A DNA stretch of 62,354 nt from Actinomycetes bacterium (lineage in GTDB: Bacteria > Actinomycetota > Acidimicrobiia > Acidimicrobiales > JABEUL01). How positions within the stretch are numbered: the first letter of the stretch is position 1; every line of letters begins with the position of its first letter. Positions 1 through 9,051 of the stretch are shown piece after piece. The stretch spans positions 1-62,354 of the forward strand of contig JAJYDO010000005.1 of assembly GCA_021777355.1 (NCBI GenBank). The letters are read 5' to 3'. The translations under genes and the position numbers were made by a program. The notes below the pieces were generated by a model. The model worked only from the letters and a program-made list of their open reading frames with translations. It had not been told where the DNA came from and did not search any database.

Positions 1-795
1 GTCGAGAACTGGGAAGAAGCCTGGCCTACCGTGGTGGGCGTTTTGGGCGGCAAATGGAAAAGCGGGGGCTTCAACCTGGGCTTTGCACCCGCACAGTTAA
101 GTTTTGCAAATGATATGAGAATCGAAGTATTGATGCCCAATGATGTGGAGCATAATGATTTTTTGAGGCGTTTTCTTGACCACAATGGTCCAGGACCACA
201 CCATTTGACATTCAAAGTCCACGATATAGAGACCGCCCTCGATGAGTTAAGGGATGCCGGATTTGAGCCCACGGGAGTCTCAATTGACAATCCTTGGTGG
301 AAAGAGGCCTTCATACACCCAAAACAAGCTTTGGGAGTTGTTGTCCAAATTGCTCAAAGTGCTGGTAGCTGGTTTGTTCCCCCTCCAAAAGGCGTACCGA
401 TGCCAGACGACGGAGTTAGTTCAGAACTTCTGTGGGTTGGACATGCAGTGAGTGACATTACTAAAGGTCTTGAGCTATTTCGGGATCTTTTGGGCGGTAT
501 TGAGAGTGCTTCCGGGGAATGCGACAATGGCTCATCGAGTTGGATTGAACTTTCATGGAAAGGGCCGGGAAGAATTCGACTTATTTACAAAAACCCTGAT
601 AGCGCGAGAAAAAGCCCTGTTGAAGACTGGCTTAAAGGCAGAAGCGGTCGAATTTGCCATTTGGCCTTCGGGGTTCAAGAACTTCGAGAAATGGAAGGGT
701 TGCACGAATCAGGGCTCCCGGGCATGCTGGATTCGGCCCAGGTTTTGGGAGTTAGCGAAGCTCTTAATCTACCTGTGATTATTGTAAGGGCCTAG
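1..795 (+). CDS. VOC (glyoxalase-fold) family protein, 5' end off window
   Basis: The frame is open from base 1 without a required start, so the N-terminus lies outside the window; 264 codons are visible, ending at TAG 793-795. The protein looks like two tandem vicinal-oxygen-chelate modules: the first contains HHLTFKV and the segment ALGVVVQIAQ, the second starts at LLWVGHAVSDI and contains RICHLAFGV. Histidines in these strands are the usual metal-ligand positions of the fold. VOC proteins include methylmalonyl-CoA epimerase, glyoxalase I and dioxygenases; substrate cannot be assigned. It is followed after 20 bases by a membrane-protein gene and then the reductase operon, so it may be co-transcribed. 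Confidence 0.75.
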   Translation, partial: VENWEEAWPTVVGVLGGKWKSGGFNLGFAPAQLSFANDMRIEVLMPNDVEHNDFLRRFLDHNGPGPHHLTFKVHDIETALDELRDAGFEPTGVSIDNPWWKEAFIHPKQALGVVVQIAQSAGSWFVPPPKGVPMPDDGVSSELLWVGHAVSDITKGLELFRDLLGGIESASGECDNGSSSWIELSWKGPGRIRLIYKNPDSARKSPVEDWLKGRSGRICHLAFGVQELREMEGLHESGLPGMLDSAQVLGVSEALNLPVIIVRA

Positions 796-815
796 GGCAA
801 CTAGCCTATATAAGC

Positions 816-1496
816 GTGGCAGATTATATTTCTAAGTTCCTCGATAGCATCAGAGTCTCTGATACGGATCGTGAGGCCAAAATAGCCAAGAAGGCTCAAA
901 AGCAAGCACCGATGTATTTTCTCACCAGAAGTGAAACGTCAATGGGTGTAGCGGCAGGTGTCTATGTATTAGTGTTTGCAGCCATCGTTGCATACTATGG
1001 CTATCACATAACCTTGACTAAACAGGATTACAAAACATATGGCAAGAATGCGTTGAACGAAATACATCTTGCCACTATTGAGCACGCGGTCTTTTTTGTG
1101 ATTGTTGGAGTTTTTATCTTGTCCGCAGCAGTCTTTATCAAGCGAAGAGCTCCACTTTTTGTAGCCTGCATTTTAGGCGGGCTTCTACTGTTTCCAACTT
1201 TCTTTTCATTGCCTTTATTAGCTCTCGGAGGATGGTTAATTTATAAATTCACCAAAATTAAAAAGATAGCTTTTCAACCGTCCATAGCAGATATTCCTGA
1301 TGATTTAGGTTCTGATGCCCTTAAAGCAACTTCGCTGGCTCCCCAGAGGCAGTCCCCGCTTGACCAAGTAAGGAAAAAGCGAAAAGATAATCCCGTTACC
1401 CCAGCAAAAATTCTTCCCCAAGCATCAAAGAGATATACTCCTCCAAAACCGGTTAAAGCAAAAAAAATCACTCGAGAAGTCAATAATTCCAAGTAG
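816..1496 (+). CDS. Hypothetical membrane protein
   Basis: A 226-residue protein with a GTG start. It has a charged cytosolic-looking N-terminus, hydrophobic segments at about residues 44-63, 89-108 and 112-145 (the last may be two short helices), and a basic, proline- and lysine-rich tail of about 75 residues. No family was recognised. It sits 20 bases after the VOC gene and 12 bases before the acyl-CoA-reductase/HAD gene, so co-transcription is likely. It could organise or anchor the following lipid enzymes at the membrane, which is inference only. Confidence 0.75.
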   Translation: MADYISKFLDSIRVSDTDREAKIAKKAQKQAPMYFLTRSETSMGVAAGVYVLVFAAIVAYYGYHITLTKQDYKTYGKNALNEIHLATIEHAVFFVIVGVFILSAAVFIKRRAPLFVACILGGLLLFPTFFSLPLLALGGWLIYKFTKIKKIAFQPSIADIPDDLGSDALKATSLAPQRQSPLDQVRKKRKDNPVTPAKILPQASKRYTPPKPVKAKKITREVNNSK

Positions 1497-1508
1497 GTTA
1501 TAGATCAA

Positions 1509-3935
1509 ATGATTCGTGATTCCTTGGCGAACAAACGCATACTAATTACCGGTGCTACCGGTTTCTTGGGCACAGCTTTAGTTGAGAGACTTCTTCGAAG
1601 CGTACCTAATTGCCACATAGTTGTTCTAATAAGGCCAGGCCAAAGACAAAGTGCTCAGGATAGATGCAAAAGAGAAATTATAAGGCATGACTGTTTTGAC
1701 ACTCTCCGTGCAGAACTTGGTGATCGATTCGACCAAGAGATCGAGAATCGTTTAACCACAATTTCAGGAGATGTAGGATCTGAACGACTCGGGCTCGATG
1801 AAGCAGGACTTTTAGAGCTTGCCAAATGTGATATTGCAATTCACTCCGCCGCAACGGTGAGTTTTGATGCACCACTAGACCAAGCAGTTGAAGTCAATCT
1901 TCTGGGACCATCGCGGGTGGCCAAGGCTCTAGCCCATGTGGCGCCATCAAGGCCAACTGGGCCAGCGCATTTGATTGCAGTTTCAACTGCCTATGTCTCA
2001 GGTGGCCATAGAGGTGATGCTCCAGAGGTAATTCCGACTAAGGCGCCTTTTGCACTTGATCTCAACTGGGAAGCAGAAGTAACCTCTGCAAGACGAATTC
2101 GTTCTGATGCCGAAGCTCAAAGTCGCTCAATTTCAAAAATGGCAGATTTTCAAAAACAAGCCCGACATGAAATTGGCGCTGCCGGTCGTCCTTTGCTCGC
2201 CAGAAAAGCTGAGGAACTTAGATCTGACTGGGTTAAAAAACTCATGGTTGAGGCGGGACTTGCAAGATCGCAGATGCTTGGATGGCCAGATGCCTATGCA
2301 TACACAAAGTCATTGGGCGAGAGAGCGCTCATTGCCTCATGCGGTCCAATCCCAATCTCGATAGTTCGACCTTCAATAATTGAATCTGCCCTAGCAGAGC
2401 CTCGTCCTGGGTGGATTCGCGGATTTAGAATGGCCGAGCCGGTTATTATTTCTTATGCCAGAGGTCTCTTAAAAGAGTTTCCAGGAGTCCCGGAGGGAAC
2501 CGTCGATGTAATTCCAGTCGACATGGTGGTGGCAACTCTGATTGCCGTGGCGGCTAAAGGACCAGATCCAAATGGACCAAGCGTCACACAGATTGCCTCG
2601 GGATCGAGAAACCCGCTTAAATACAGGCAGCTCGTGGATCTGGTTCGATCTTGGTTCTTAGAACATCCCTTATACGACACACACGGACAGCCTATTGTCG
2701 TGCCAGAGTGGTCATTTCCGGGCCGTGGACGAGTGCAGTCTCAGCTTGAAAGAGTAACTTCTGTGCTTAGCGCGCTTGAGAAAACTGTGAGTACTCTCCC
2801 CCTTCGAGGCAAGCAGGCTTCCATTGCTGCCCAGCTTGAAACAAAGCGTTCCCAATATGAAAGAGCACTCGGGTACGTGAAGCTTTATGGCGCCTACACT
2901 GAGACTGAAGCCCGCTTCAGAGTGGATAGATTACTAGAACTTGCCGAATCTCTGGATGCTGACGACAGTGACTTTGTTCTTGACCCGGCTGTAATTGACT
3001 GGACTCATTACGTTCATGACATTCACCTTCCTTCAATAGTGGTACACGCCAGGGTTAAAACTTCTCCAGGCAAGAAAGTTTCCGGAGATCGAACCGATAG
3101 GGCAACCAAAGCAATCCTTGACCCGTCTAGACATTTAGCAGCTTTTGATCTTGAAAATACTCTGATTGCTTCAAATGTCGTAGATGCATATGCATGGTTG
3201 GCTACAAGGCACCTAGACGGCAGGGACAGGGTGAGAGAAAGCATGCACTTAATCTCAAAGGCTCCCTCGCTTTTGCTCCAAGACAGAAAGGATCGCGGAG
3301 ACTTTCTTCGAGCTTTTTACCGAAGGTATGAAGGCGCCGATCTCGGTGTTTTAGAAGGTGATGCAATGGAGTTATTTACTGACTTTCTTTTAACCAGAGC
3401 CTTTCCCAAGGGACTTGCCCGAGTGAGAAAACACCGTGAGTTGGGTCATAAAACACTGCTGATTACCGGTGCACTTGATTTTGCTATAGAAGGTCTTAAG
3501 CCACTCTTTGATGACGTTGTGGCCGCCAAGATGACAGCAGATGAAAACGGCATTTTGACCGGCGAACTAGAGCAGCTTCCTCCAACCGGAGAAGCCAGAG
3601 CTTTGGTAATTCAAGACTATGCAAGTGCCTATAATCTCGAACTTGGCGAGTCGGTAGCTTATGCCGATTCAGCAAGCGACCTAGCAATGCTTGAAGCCGT
3701 TGGCTTCCCGGTTGCAGTAAATCCTGAGGCTAAATTAGCGGCAATTGCAAGAAGACGGGGTTGGCATGTCGAGCAGTGGCCAAAATCGCCGGGTTCGCCC
3801 AGAAGGCTATTGCCTATTGGACCGCCGCCGCATCCGGGACAAAATGGTCCATGGCAGGGAGCCATGGGTGCTCTGGGACAGGCTGTGAACATGGCCTCAA
3901 GTTCGATCCTTAGATCTTTGGAGAGAAGAAAATGA
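1509..3935 (+). CDS. Fatty acyl-CoA reductase-like SDR fused to HAD-IB phosphatase domain
   Basis: An 808-residue two-domain protein. Residues about 1-400 form an extended SDR of the male-sterility/fatty-acyl-CoA-reductase type: NAD(P) loop GATGFLG at residues 15-21, active-site YAYTK near residue 263. This domain normally reduces fatty acyl-CoA to aldehyde or alcohol. Residues about 545-770 are a SerB-like HAD-IB domain, with motif I AFDLENTLI near residue 547, ITGA as motif II and YADSASDLAML as motif IV. The second acidic residue of motif I is Glu where Asp is usual. The fusion suggests acyl reduction plus phosphate removal on a lipid. The stop overlaps the next ATG by four bases (ATGA), so translation is probably coupled to the alcohol dehydrogenase. 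Confidence 0.85.
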   Translation: MIRDSLANKRILITGATGFLGTALVERLLRSVPNCHIVVLIRPGQRQSAQDRCKREIIRHDCFDTLRAELGDRFDQEIENRLTTISGDVGSERLGLDEAGLLELAKCDIAIHSAATVSFDAPLDQAVEVNLLGPSRVAKALAHVAPSRPTGPAHLIAVSTAYVSGGHRGDAPEVIPTKAPFALDLNWEAEVTSARRIRSDAEAQSRSISKMADFQKQARHEIGAAGRPLLARKAEELRSDWVKKLMVEAGLARSQMLGWPDAYAYTKSLGERALIASCGPIPISIVRPSIIESALAEPRPGWIRGFRMAEPVIISYARGLLKEFPGVPEGTVDVIPVDMVVATLIAVAAKGPDPNGPSVTQIASGSRNPLKYRQLVDLVRSWFLEHPLYDTHGQPIVVPEWSFPGRGRVQSQLERVTSVLSALEKTVSTLPLRGKQASIAAQLETKRSQYERALGYVKLYGAYTETEARFRVDRLLELAESLDADDSDFVLDPAVIDWTHYVHDIHLPSIVVHARVKTSPGKKVSGDRTDRATKAILDPSRHLAAFDLENTLIASNVVDAYAWLATRHLDGRDRVRESMHLISKAPSLLLQDRKDRGDFLRAFYRRYEGADLGVLEGDAMELFTDFLLTRAFPKGLARVRKHRELGHKTLLITGALDFAIEGLKPLFDDVVAAKMTADENGILTGELEQLPPTGEARALVIQDYASAYNLELGESVAYADSASDLAMLEAVGFPVAVNPEAKLAAIARRRGWHVEQWPKSPGSPRRLLPIGPPPHPGQNGPWQGAMGALGQAVNMASSSILRSLERRK

Positions 3936-5176
3936 AAGCTCTCCAGATTGAAAAAAACTTATTGCGCTTTGGTGCGGCAGCCCTTTTAGCAAAAACAAAA
4001 GGTTCCGGAAAAGGCGCTTCTATTGGCCCGTTGCGATATGTTGACATCCCAATGCCCGGTGAGATTAATGAAAAGTGGATCGAAATAAGACCAATATTAA
4101 GTGGCATATGTGGATCTGACCTATCTATGTTGGATGGCAAATCCTCAAGAGAGCTTGAATCTTTCGTCTCCTTTCCCTTTATTCCCGGTCACGAAGTCGT
4201 AGGCATTCGGGCAGATACTAAAAAACGGGTAGTTATCGAACCGCTCCTCGGCTGTATTTCAAGAGGACTTTCTCCCTGTGAGAGTTGCTTAAGCGGCCAT
4301 CACGACCGATGTGCCAATCTCGCCTTTGGAGACTTAGAGGCCGGCCTTCAAATTGGATATTGTACGGATACATCGGGCGGATGGGCTGAATCTTTTTTCG
4401 CACACATTTCCCAGATACATGAAATTCCCGAGTCAATGAACGACAGTGACGCTCTTTTGGTTGAACCTGCCGCCTGTGCAATTCATGCTGTTTTACAGGA
4501 CCTCCCAGATCCAGGGAGCACCGTAGTCATACTTGGAGCAGGCACTCTGGGACTCCTTACATTGGCCGCTGTTGTTGAATTCGCGAAGCCCAAACATATC
4601 GTAGTTGCGGCAAAATATGGCCATCAAAAAAACTTTGCGAAAGAACTTGGCGCCACACACGTGGTGAACAGCGACAAAGTCCAAGCCATTGTTAGAAGCC
4701 TTACTAAATCGCGATTAGTTGGAGATACGCTTTCTAACGGTGCTGATACGACTTTTGACTGCGTAGGTTCAAGTGCCTCCATTGAAAATTCAATTGCAAT
4801 CACCAGGCCTCGAGGCAAGCTTGTTTTAGTCGGCATGCCATCAAAGGGAAAAATAGACCTTACATTTTTGTGGCAACGCCAAATTCAAATGCATGGCGCA
4901 TATACATACGGAATTGAACAAGTGCCCCCGGGCCACGAAAATTCTGCCGTCGCCAAGGGAGAGGCAGGCTTCTCAACTTCAACAACGTTTAAACTTGCAA
5001 TTGAAATGTCAAGCAAAATGGGTCTGGGTCGATTGCACAGTGCAACTTATTCTCTTGAACACTACGAAGAAGCGCTATTGCATGCAGGGCAAGCCGGATC
5101 GCGAGGGGCCATAAAAATTGCATTTGCTCCAAATAAAAATAAAAAAATACAACGTGAGGAAACGGAGACTTTGTGA
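3932..5176 (+). CDS. Zinc-dependent alcohol dehydrogenase (MDR family)
   Basis: A 414-residue medium-chain dehydrogenase. The catalytic zinc site is visible as GICGSD (Cys60) and GHE (His87-Glu88). The structural zinc lobe has Cys108, Cys116, Cys119 and Cys127. A Rossmann loop GAGTLGL lies near residue 192. Family members interconvert alcohols and aldehydes with NAD(P)H. The gene overlaps the upstream reductase by ATGA and the downstream LarA-like gene by GTGA, so the three are translationally coupled. A reasonable inference is that it handles the aldehyde or alcohol made by the reductase. It has a longer basic N-terminus than usual before the first strand. Confidence 0.88.
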   Translation: MKALQIEKNLLRFGAAALLAKTKGSGKGASIGPLRYVDIPMPGEINEKWIEIRPILSGICGSDLSMLDGKSSRELESFVSFPFIPGHEVVGIRADTKKRVVIEPLLGCISRGLSPCESCLSGHHDRCANLAFGDLEAGLQIGYCTDTSGGWAESFFAHISQIHEIPESMNDSDALLVEPAACAIHAVLQDLPDPGSTVVILGAGTLGLLTLAAVVEFAKPKHIVVAAKYGHQKNFAKELGATHVVNSDKVQAIVRSLTKSRLVGDTLSNGADTTFDCVGSSASIENSIAITRPRGKLVLVGMPSKGKIDLTFLWQRQIQMHGAYTYGIEQVPPGHENSAVAKGEAGFSTSTTFKLAIEMSSKMGLGRLHSATYSLEHYEEALLHAGQAGSRGAIKIAFAPNKNKKIQREETETL

Positions 5177-6762
5177 GTTCTAGACCAGGTTTCGTGATGG
5201 AGGTCGATAGATCGACACCTCCAACACTTTTTTGGCACGGTGAGGGATGGAAGTTGGAAAAACTGCCAAGTGGTTCAAGGATCATATATCCCAAGGAGCC
5301 AATGGAGGCCCTCCGAGATCCAGACAGGGCGATTCAAGATGCACTAGACAACCCATTAGGTGAAAGTGAGCCATTAGATGCTCTCTTGAAGCCTGGGATG
5401 AAATTAACCATAGCATTTGACGACATTTCTCTTCCACTTCCTCCAATGCAAAAACCCGATATAAGGCAGCGTGTAATCGAAGCTGTCCTTACAAGGGCTG
5501 CCAATGCCGGTGTGGACGATGTTGTTTTGATTGCAGCTTTGGCACTGCATCGCAGAATGACTGAAGCCGAACTTCGGCATGCTCTTGGAAATAGAGTATA
5601 TGACTCTTTTGCCCCACATGGTCTCCTCAAACAACATGATGCCGAAGATCCAGATGGCTTGACTTACTTAGGTACTACCGACAAAGGAGAAGAAGTAGAG
5701 ATCTCAAAAAGAGCATGTGAAAGCGACTTGATTGTATACGTAAATATAAACCTGGTAGCTATGGATGGCGGGCATAAGAGTGTAGCTACTGGCCTCGCAT
5801 CTTATAAGTCGCTCCGTCACCACCACAACGTGGCAACAATGAGAGCATCAAAGTCATTTATGGACCAGCACCACTCCGAACTTCATTCAGCCAACTGGAG
5901 AATGGGCAGGTATATAAAACAGCAGGGAATAAAGATTTTTCAAATTGAAACTACTTTAAATACCAATACCTTCCCTTCGCAGTTCCGTTTCTTGCAAAAA
6001 AGAGAGTGGGAATGGGATATTCGAGACAGGGCCACATTTATTGCTTCTTCGAAAGTAATGAGCAAGACTCCCCCAAGGATTAACAGGAGCGTATTCCACT
6101 CGATCCTTTCGCCACACGCTATGTCTTCGGTTCAAGCAGGCGAGGTTGAAGCAGTTCACGAAAGAACAACGGAACATGTCTATGCCCAGCAGCTGGTTCC
6201 TGTTTCAGGCCAAAGTGACATTTTGACACTTGGACTTCCGTACATATCCCCATATAATGTCAATTCGGTCTTGAATCCTATACTTGTGGCGTGCTTGGGA
6301 CTTGGTTACTTTTTCAATCTCTATCGCAACAAACCATTGGTGAGAAAGGGTGGAGTTTTGATAATGTCTCACCCAACAACGTGGGAGTTCAATCCAGTTC
6401 ACCACCCCAGCTACATTGATTTCTTCGACCAAGTTCTTTCAGAAACTACTGATCCCGAGGTAATCCAGTCAAAGTATGAGGAAAGTTTTGCCAAGGATCC
6501 TTGGTATATACACTTGTATCGAACAGGTAATGCCTACCACGGGGTACACCCGTTTTACATGTGGTATTGGTGCGCTCATGCTCTTGAGCATTTGGGGAAG
6601 GTAATTATTGTTGGAGGTGATCCAAAGGCGGTATCACGGCTGGGCTTTTCACCTGCAACTACTCTCATGGATGCTCTTGAAATGGCAAAAGATGTGGTTG
6701 GATCCAACCCCAGTCTCACTCACTTCCACGTCCCACCTTTAGCCATAGCTGATGTGTCATGA
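5173..6762 (+). CDS. LarA-like (DUF2088, lactate-racemase-fold) protein
   Basis: A 529-residue protein with a GTG start overlapping the upstream stop. The N-terminal half resembles LarA, the nickel-pincer-nucleotide racemase: FDDISLPLP at residues 82-90 replaces the usual DD-TRP-P motif, LHRRMTEAEL carries His126, GGHK carries Lys202 at the position of the pincer-attachment lysine, and a HHH run at 216-218 follows. The His that precedes this lysine by about ten residues in LarA is not evident (the region reads VNINL). Residues about 350-529 are an extra C-terminal region rich in aromatic residues. No larB, larC or larE is in the window. The substrate is unknown; operon context points to a hydroxy-acid or lipid hydroxyl group. 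Confidence 0.8.
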   Translation: MSSRPGFVMEVDRSTPPTLFWHGEGWKLEKLPSGSRIIYPKEPMEALRDPDRAIQDALDNPLGESEPLDALLKPGMKLTIAFDDISLPLPPMQKPDIRQRVIEAVLTRAANAGVDDVVLIAALALHRRMTEAELRHALGNRVYDSFAPHGLLKQHDAEDPDGLTYLGTTDKGEEVEISKRACESDLIVYVNINLVAMDGGHKSVATGLASYKSLRHHHNVATMRASKSFMDQHHSELHSANWRMGRYIKQQGIKIFQIETTLNTNTFPSQFRFLQKREWEWDIRDRATFIASSKVMSKTPPRINRSVFHSILSPHAMSSVQAGEVEAVHERTTEHVYAQQLVPVSGQSDILTLGLPYISPYNVNSVLNPILVACLGLGYFFNLYRNKPLVRKGGVLIMSHPTTWEFNPVHHPSYIDFFDQVLSETTDPEVIQSKYEESFAKDPWYIHLYRTGNAYHGVHPFYMWYWCAHALEHLGKVIIVGGDPKAVSRLGFSPATTLMDALEMAKDVVGSNPSLTHFHVPPLAIADVS

Positions 6763-6807
6763 GAATAAGATTTATAGCAGCCTTTGATTATAAGGAATAT
6801 TTTTCGT

Positions 6808-7782
6808 ATGGAATCTGCTAGCAAGAACTTCCATAAAGCAGTAATTGGCGCTACAAAGCTCAAATTAAAGAGTGAATATCGTCATGCCAAATCGGCCCTG
6901 AGACCAAGCTTCCCATACGGAAAGCCAACTTTGCCCGGAGCAATTGAGCCTGAGAAGAAAAAAAATAAGCTTGGGGTAGATTACAATACCGATTGGGCAA
7001 GAAAACCGGCAATGAAATTTGCCAGAAGAGTCGTGCTGGAATCTTTGGCTCGTCCTGTGATCCATTTAATTGCCTCGCCAACCATTTTGGGAGATGAGAT
7101 ATTTCAGAGCCTAAAAGGTCCTTTTATATTTACTGCCAACCATGCCAGCCATCTAGACACTGGATTGTTACTTACTTGTCTTCCCGAGAACATTCGCGGA
7201 AAATGCGTCGCCGCAGCTGCAGCAGATTATTTCTTTGACACCCCTATGAAAGCTTTTTTTGCGGCATCAGTTCTAAATGCCGTGCCCATGGAAAGACTAA
7301 AGGTCAACAGGAAGTCCGCCCTAATGGCAGCTGATTTGATTGACAAAGGTTGGAATTTAATAATATTTCCCGAAGGCGGACGCACGCCGGACGGGTGGGG
7401 TCAACCCTTTAAAGGAGGTGCAGCTTACCTAGCCATTCGTACCGGGGCGCCGATAATTCCGGTTCACATCCATGGCACCAGACAACTACTGGGCAAAGGC
7501 GCCAGAAGGCTAGTCACAGGCACCACCCGGGTCACATTTGGTAAACCCATAACACCGACTGAAAAAGATGATGCAAGAAAATTAGCCGAGCGAGTCCAAG
7601 ACGCTGTGGCATGCCTGGCAGATGAGGCTGCGACTACATTTTGGGAAGCCAAGAAAAGGAATGCAAACAAAACTACCCCTTCCCTCGAAGGTCATCTAGA
7701 CAAAGGATGGAGAAAATCTTTTGCGTCATACAGTCTTCCATCCCCATCCAGACCCAGTCGGCCCTCGTGGCCGCCCAAGTAG
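6808..7782 (+). CDS. 1-acyl-glycerol-3-phosphate acyltransferase-like (PlsC family)
   Basis: An acyltransferase of about 324 residues. The NHASHLD block near residue 111 is the catalytic NHxxxxD motif, and FPEGGRTPDG is the substrate-phosphate motif. PlsC enzymes transfer acyl groups to lysophospholipids at the membrane. ATG 6808 is chosen because AAGGA lies 11 bases upstream; an in-frame TTG at 6784 would add eight residues. A poly-basic N-terminal extension of about 90 residues precedes the domain and the C-terminus is proline/serine-rich. It lies 45 bases after the LarA-like gene, suggesting that the operon ends in lipid acylation. Confidence 0.85.
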   Translation: MESASKNFHKAVIGATKLKLKSEYRHAKSALRPSFPYGKPTLPGAIEPEKKKNKLGVDYNTDWARKPAMKFARRVVLESLARPVIHLIASPTILGDEIFQSLKGPFIFTANHASHLDTGLLLTCLPENIRGKCVAAAAADYFFDTPMKAFFAASVLNAVPMERLKVNRKSALMAADLIDKGWNLIIFPEGGRTPDGWGQPFKGGAAYLAIRTGAPIIPVHIHGTRQLLGKGARRLVTGTTRVTFGKPITPTEKDDARKLAERVQDAVACLADEAATTFWEAKKRNANKTTPSLEGHLDKGWRKSFASYSLPSPSRPSRPSWPPK

Positions 7783-7803
7783 CTTGGGAGCATAATTCAA
7801 TTT

Positions 7804-9021
7804 ATGCGGTTTAAAATTATTCAAGTATGTTTCACTCTTTTTGCCGTGATGTTGTTGCCCGCCTGTGGGTCAAGTCAATCATCTCCCAAATCCAAACCAA
7901 TTCCAGACGAATTTCTCATAAAAGGAGTAAGCTCGGGAACTATTTACGCAATAAGCTGCTTCTCGACAGGTGCCTGTGTAAGCGTAGGAACCAGCAATAT
8001 TGACTCAAGTGGAAATTCCACTCCTCTTATAGCTATTGGTTCGGCTGAAAATAACAGCTGGCTAAATGTGAAGTCTCCAATTGGTTCAGGCAGTTTCTCC
8101 GGGCTAACTTGCTATTCGAAGTCATACTGTATCGCCGTTGGAACAAATACTGTCGAAACAACAACAAATTCGGGAACAGGCCCTACGGATATAGGCATTG
8201 TAGCTTTTAGCTCAAATGGCGGTTCTACCTGGGCCGAAGGAAATTTTCCACAACCCGATGGCGTATCCCTTGTCTCCGTGGCTTGTGCTTCTCCAACAGG
8301 AGGCGCTACTTCTATTCACAATGAAATATGCAGTGCTGTTGGTTCATCGGGAACCACCGCCGACACATTTCCCGCCTTATTTACCACTTTGGATAACGGG
8401 CTTACTTGGAAGCAGGATATGATTGCTTCAAATATTCCAGGATATCTAAACAGCATTACCTGTAATACAAGTTCTAAATGCCACGCAATCGGCAATATAG
8501 ATAATCAGGGGAAAACTAGTGGCGTAATAACTTTGGCATCTTCTGACGGCGGGCAAAGCTGGACAGATCAAACGTATGAAAGTTCTAAGGCTCCATTGTT
8601 GGAATCAATCTCCTGCACAAGTGTTTTAAACTGTTTTTCAGGTGGATACGCAAATCAAAGTACTGACAGCATGGGGCATGTTTTGGGGCCTCCTGCCGTA
8701 TTTTTTTCAAAAGACGCAGGGGCAACCTGGGAAAGTTCAAAAACATTTGGAACTGCAAACGGACTCATTTCCGCGATCACCTGTTCAAATTATACTCTAA
8801 TGAATTGTGAGCTACTTGGGGGAAGTGGAACGTCAAAGGCATCCGTGAGCTTTTTTGCAGATCTTTCAAATGGCAAGTGGGTTCAGTCCCCTACCGTCTA
8901 TAAAAACGTTGTTCTTTATTCACTTGATTGCACACTGCTCGATTACTGCATGGCAGGTGGAAGTCAGTCCAGTTCCATAAATGGGATGCCTGAAATTGTC
9001 CGTATCAAAAATCCGTATTAG
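7804..9021 (+). CDS. Lipoprotein with cysteine-paired beta-propeller-like repeats
   Basis: A 405-residue exported protein. The signal sequence ends in the lipobox LPAC with Cys21 as the lipidation site. The mature part holds repeated units of the form I-(S/T)-C-x(4-6)-C-x-(A/S)-(V/I)-G: examples are ISCFSTGACVSVG, LTCYSKSYCIAVG, ITCNTSSKCHAIG, ISCTSVLNCFSGG and LDCTLLDYCMAGG. Between them lie WT/GLTWK segments typical of Asp-box or BNR-like blades. This suggests a 6-7 bladed propeller with a disulfide in most blades. Function is unknown. It starts 21 bases after the acyltransferase and is probably the last gene of that operon. Confidence 0.8.
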   Translation: MRFKIIQVCFTLFAVMLLPACGSSQSSPKSKPIPDEFLIKGVSSGTIYAISCFSTGACVSVGTSNIDSSGNSTPLIAIGSAENNSWLNVKSPIGSGSFSGLTCYSKSYCIAVGTNTVETTTNSGTGPTDIGIVAFSSNGGSTWAEGNFPQPDGVSLVSVACASPTGGATSIHNEICSAVGSSGTTADTFPALFTTLDNGLTWKQDMIASNIPGYLNSITCNTSSKCHAIGNIDNQGKTSGVITLASSDGGQSWTDQTYESSKAPLLESISCTSVLNCFSGGYANQSTDSMGHVLGPPAVFFSKDAGATWESSKTFGTANGLISAITCSNYTLMNCELLGGSGTSKASVSFFADLSNGKWVQSPTVYKNVVLYSLDCTLLDYCMAGGSQSSSINGMPEIVRIKNPY

Positions 9022-9051
9022 AGCGAAATGCTTCTCGATACCAAAATTTAC

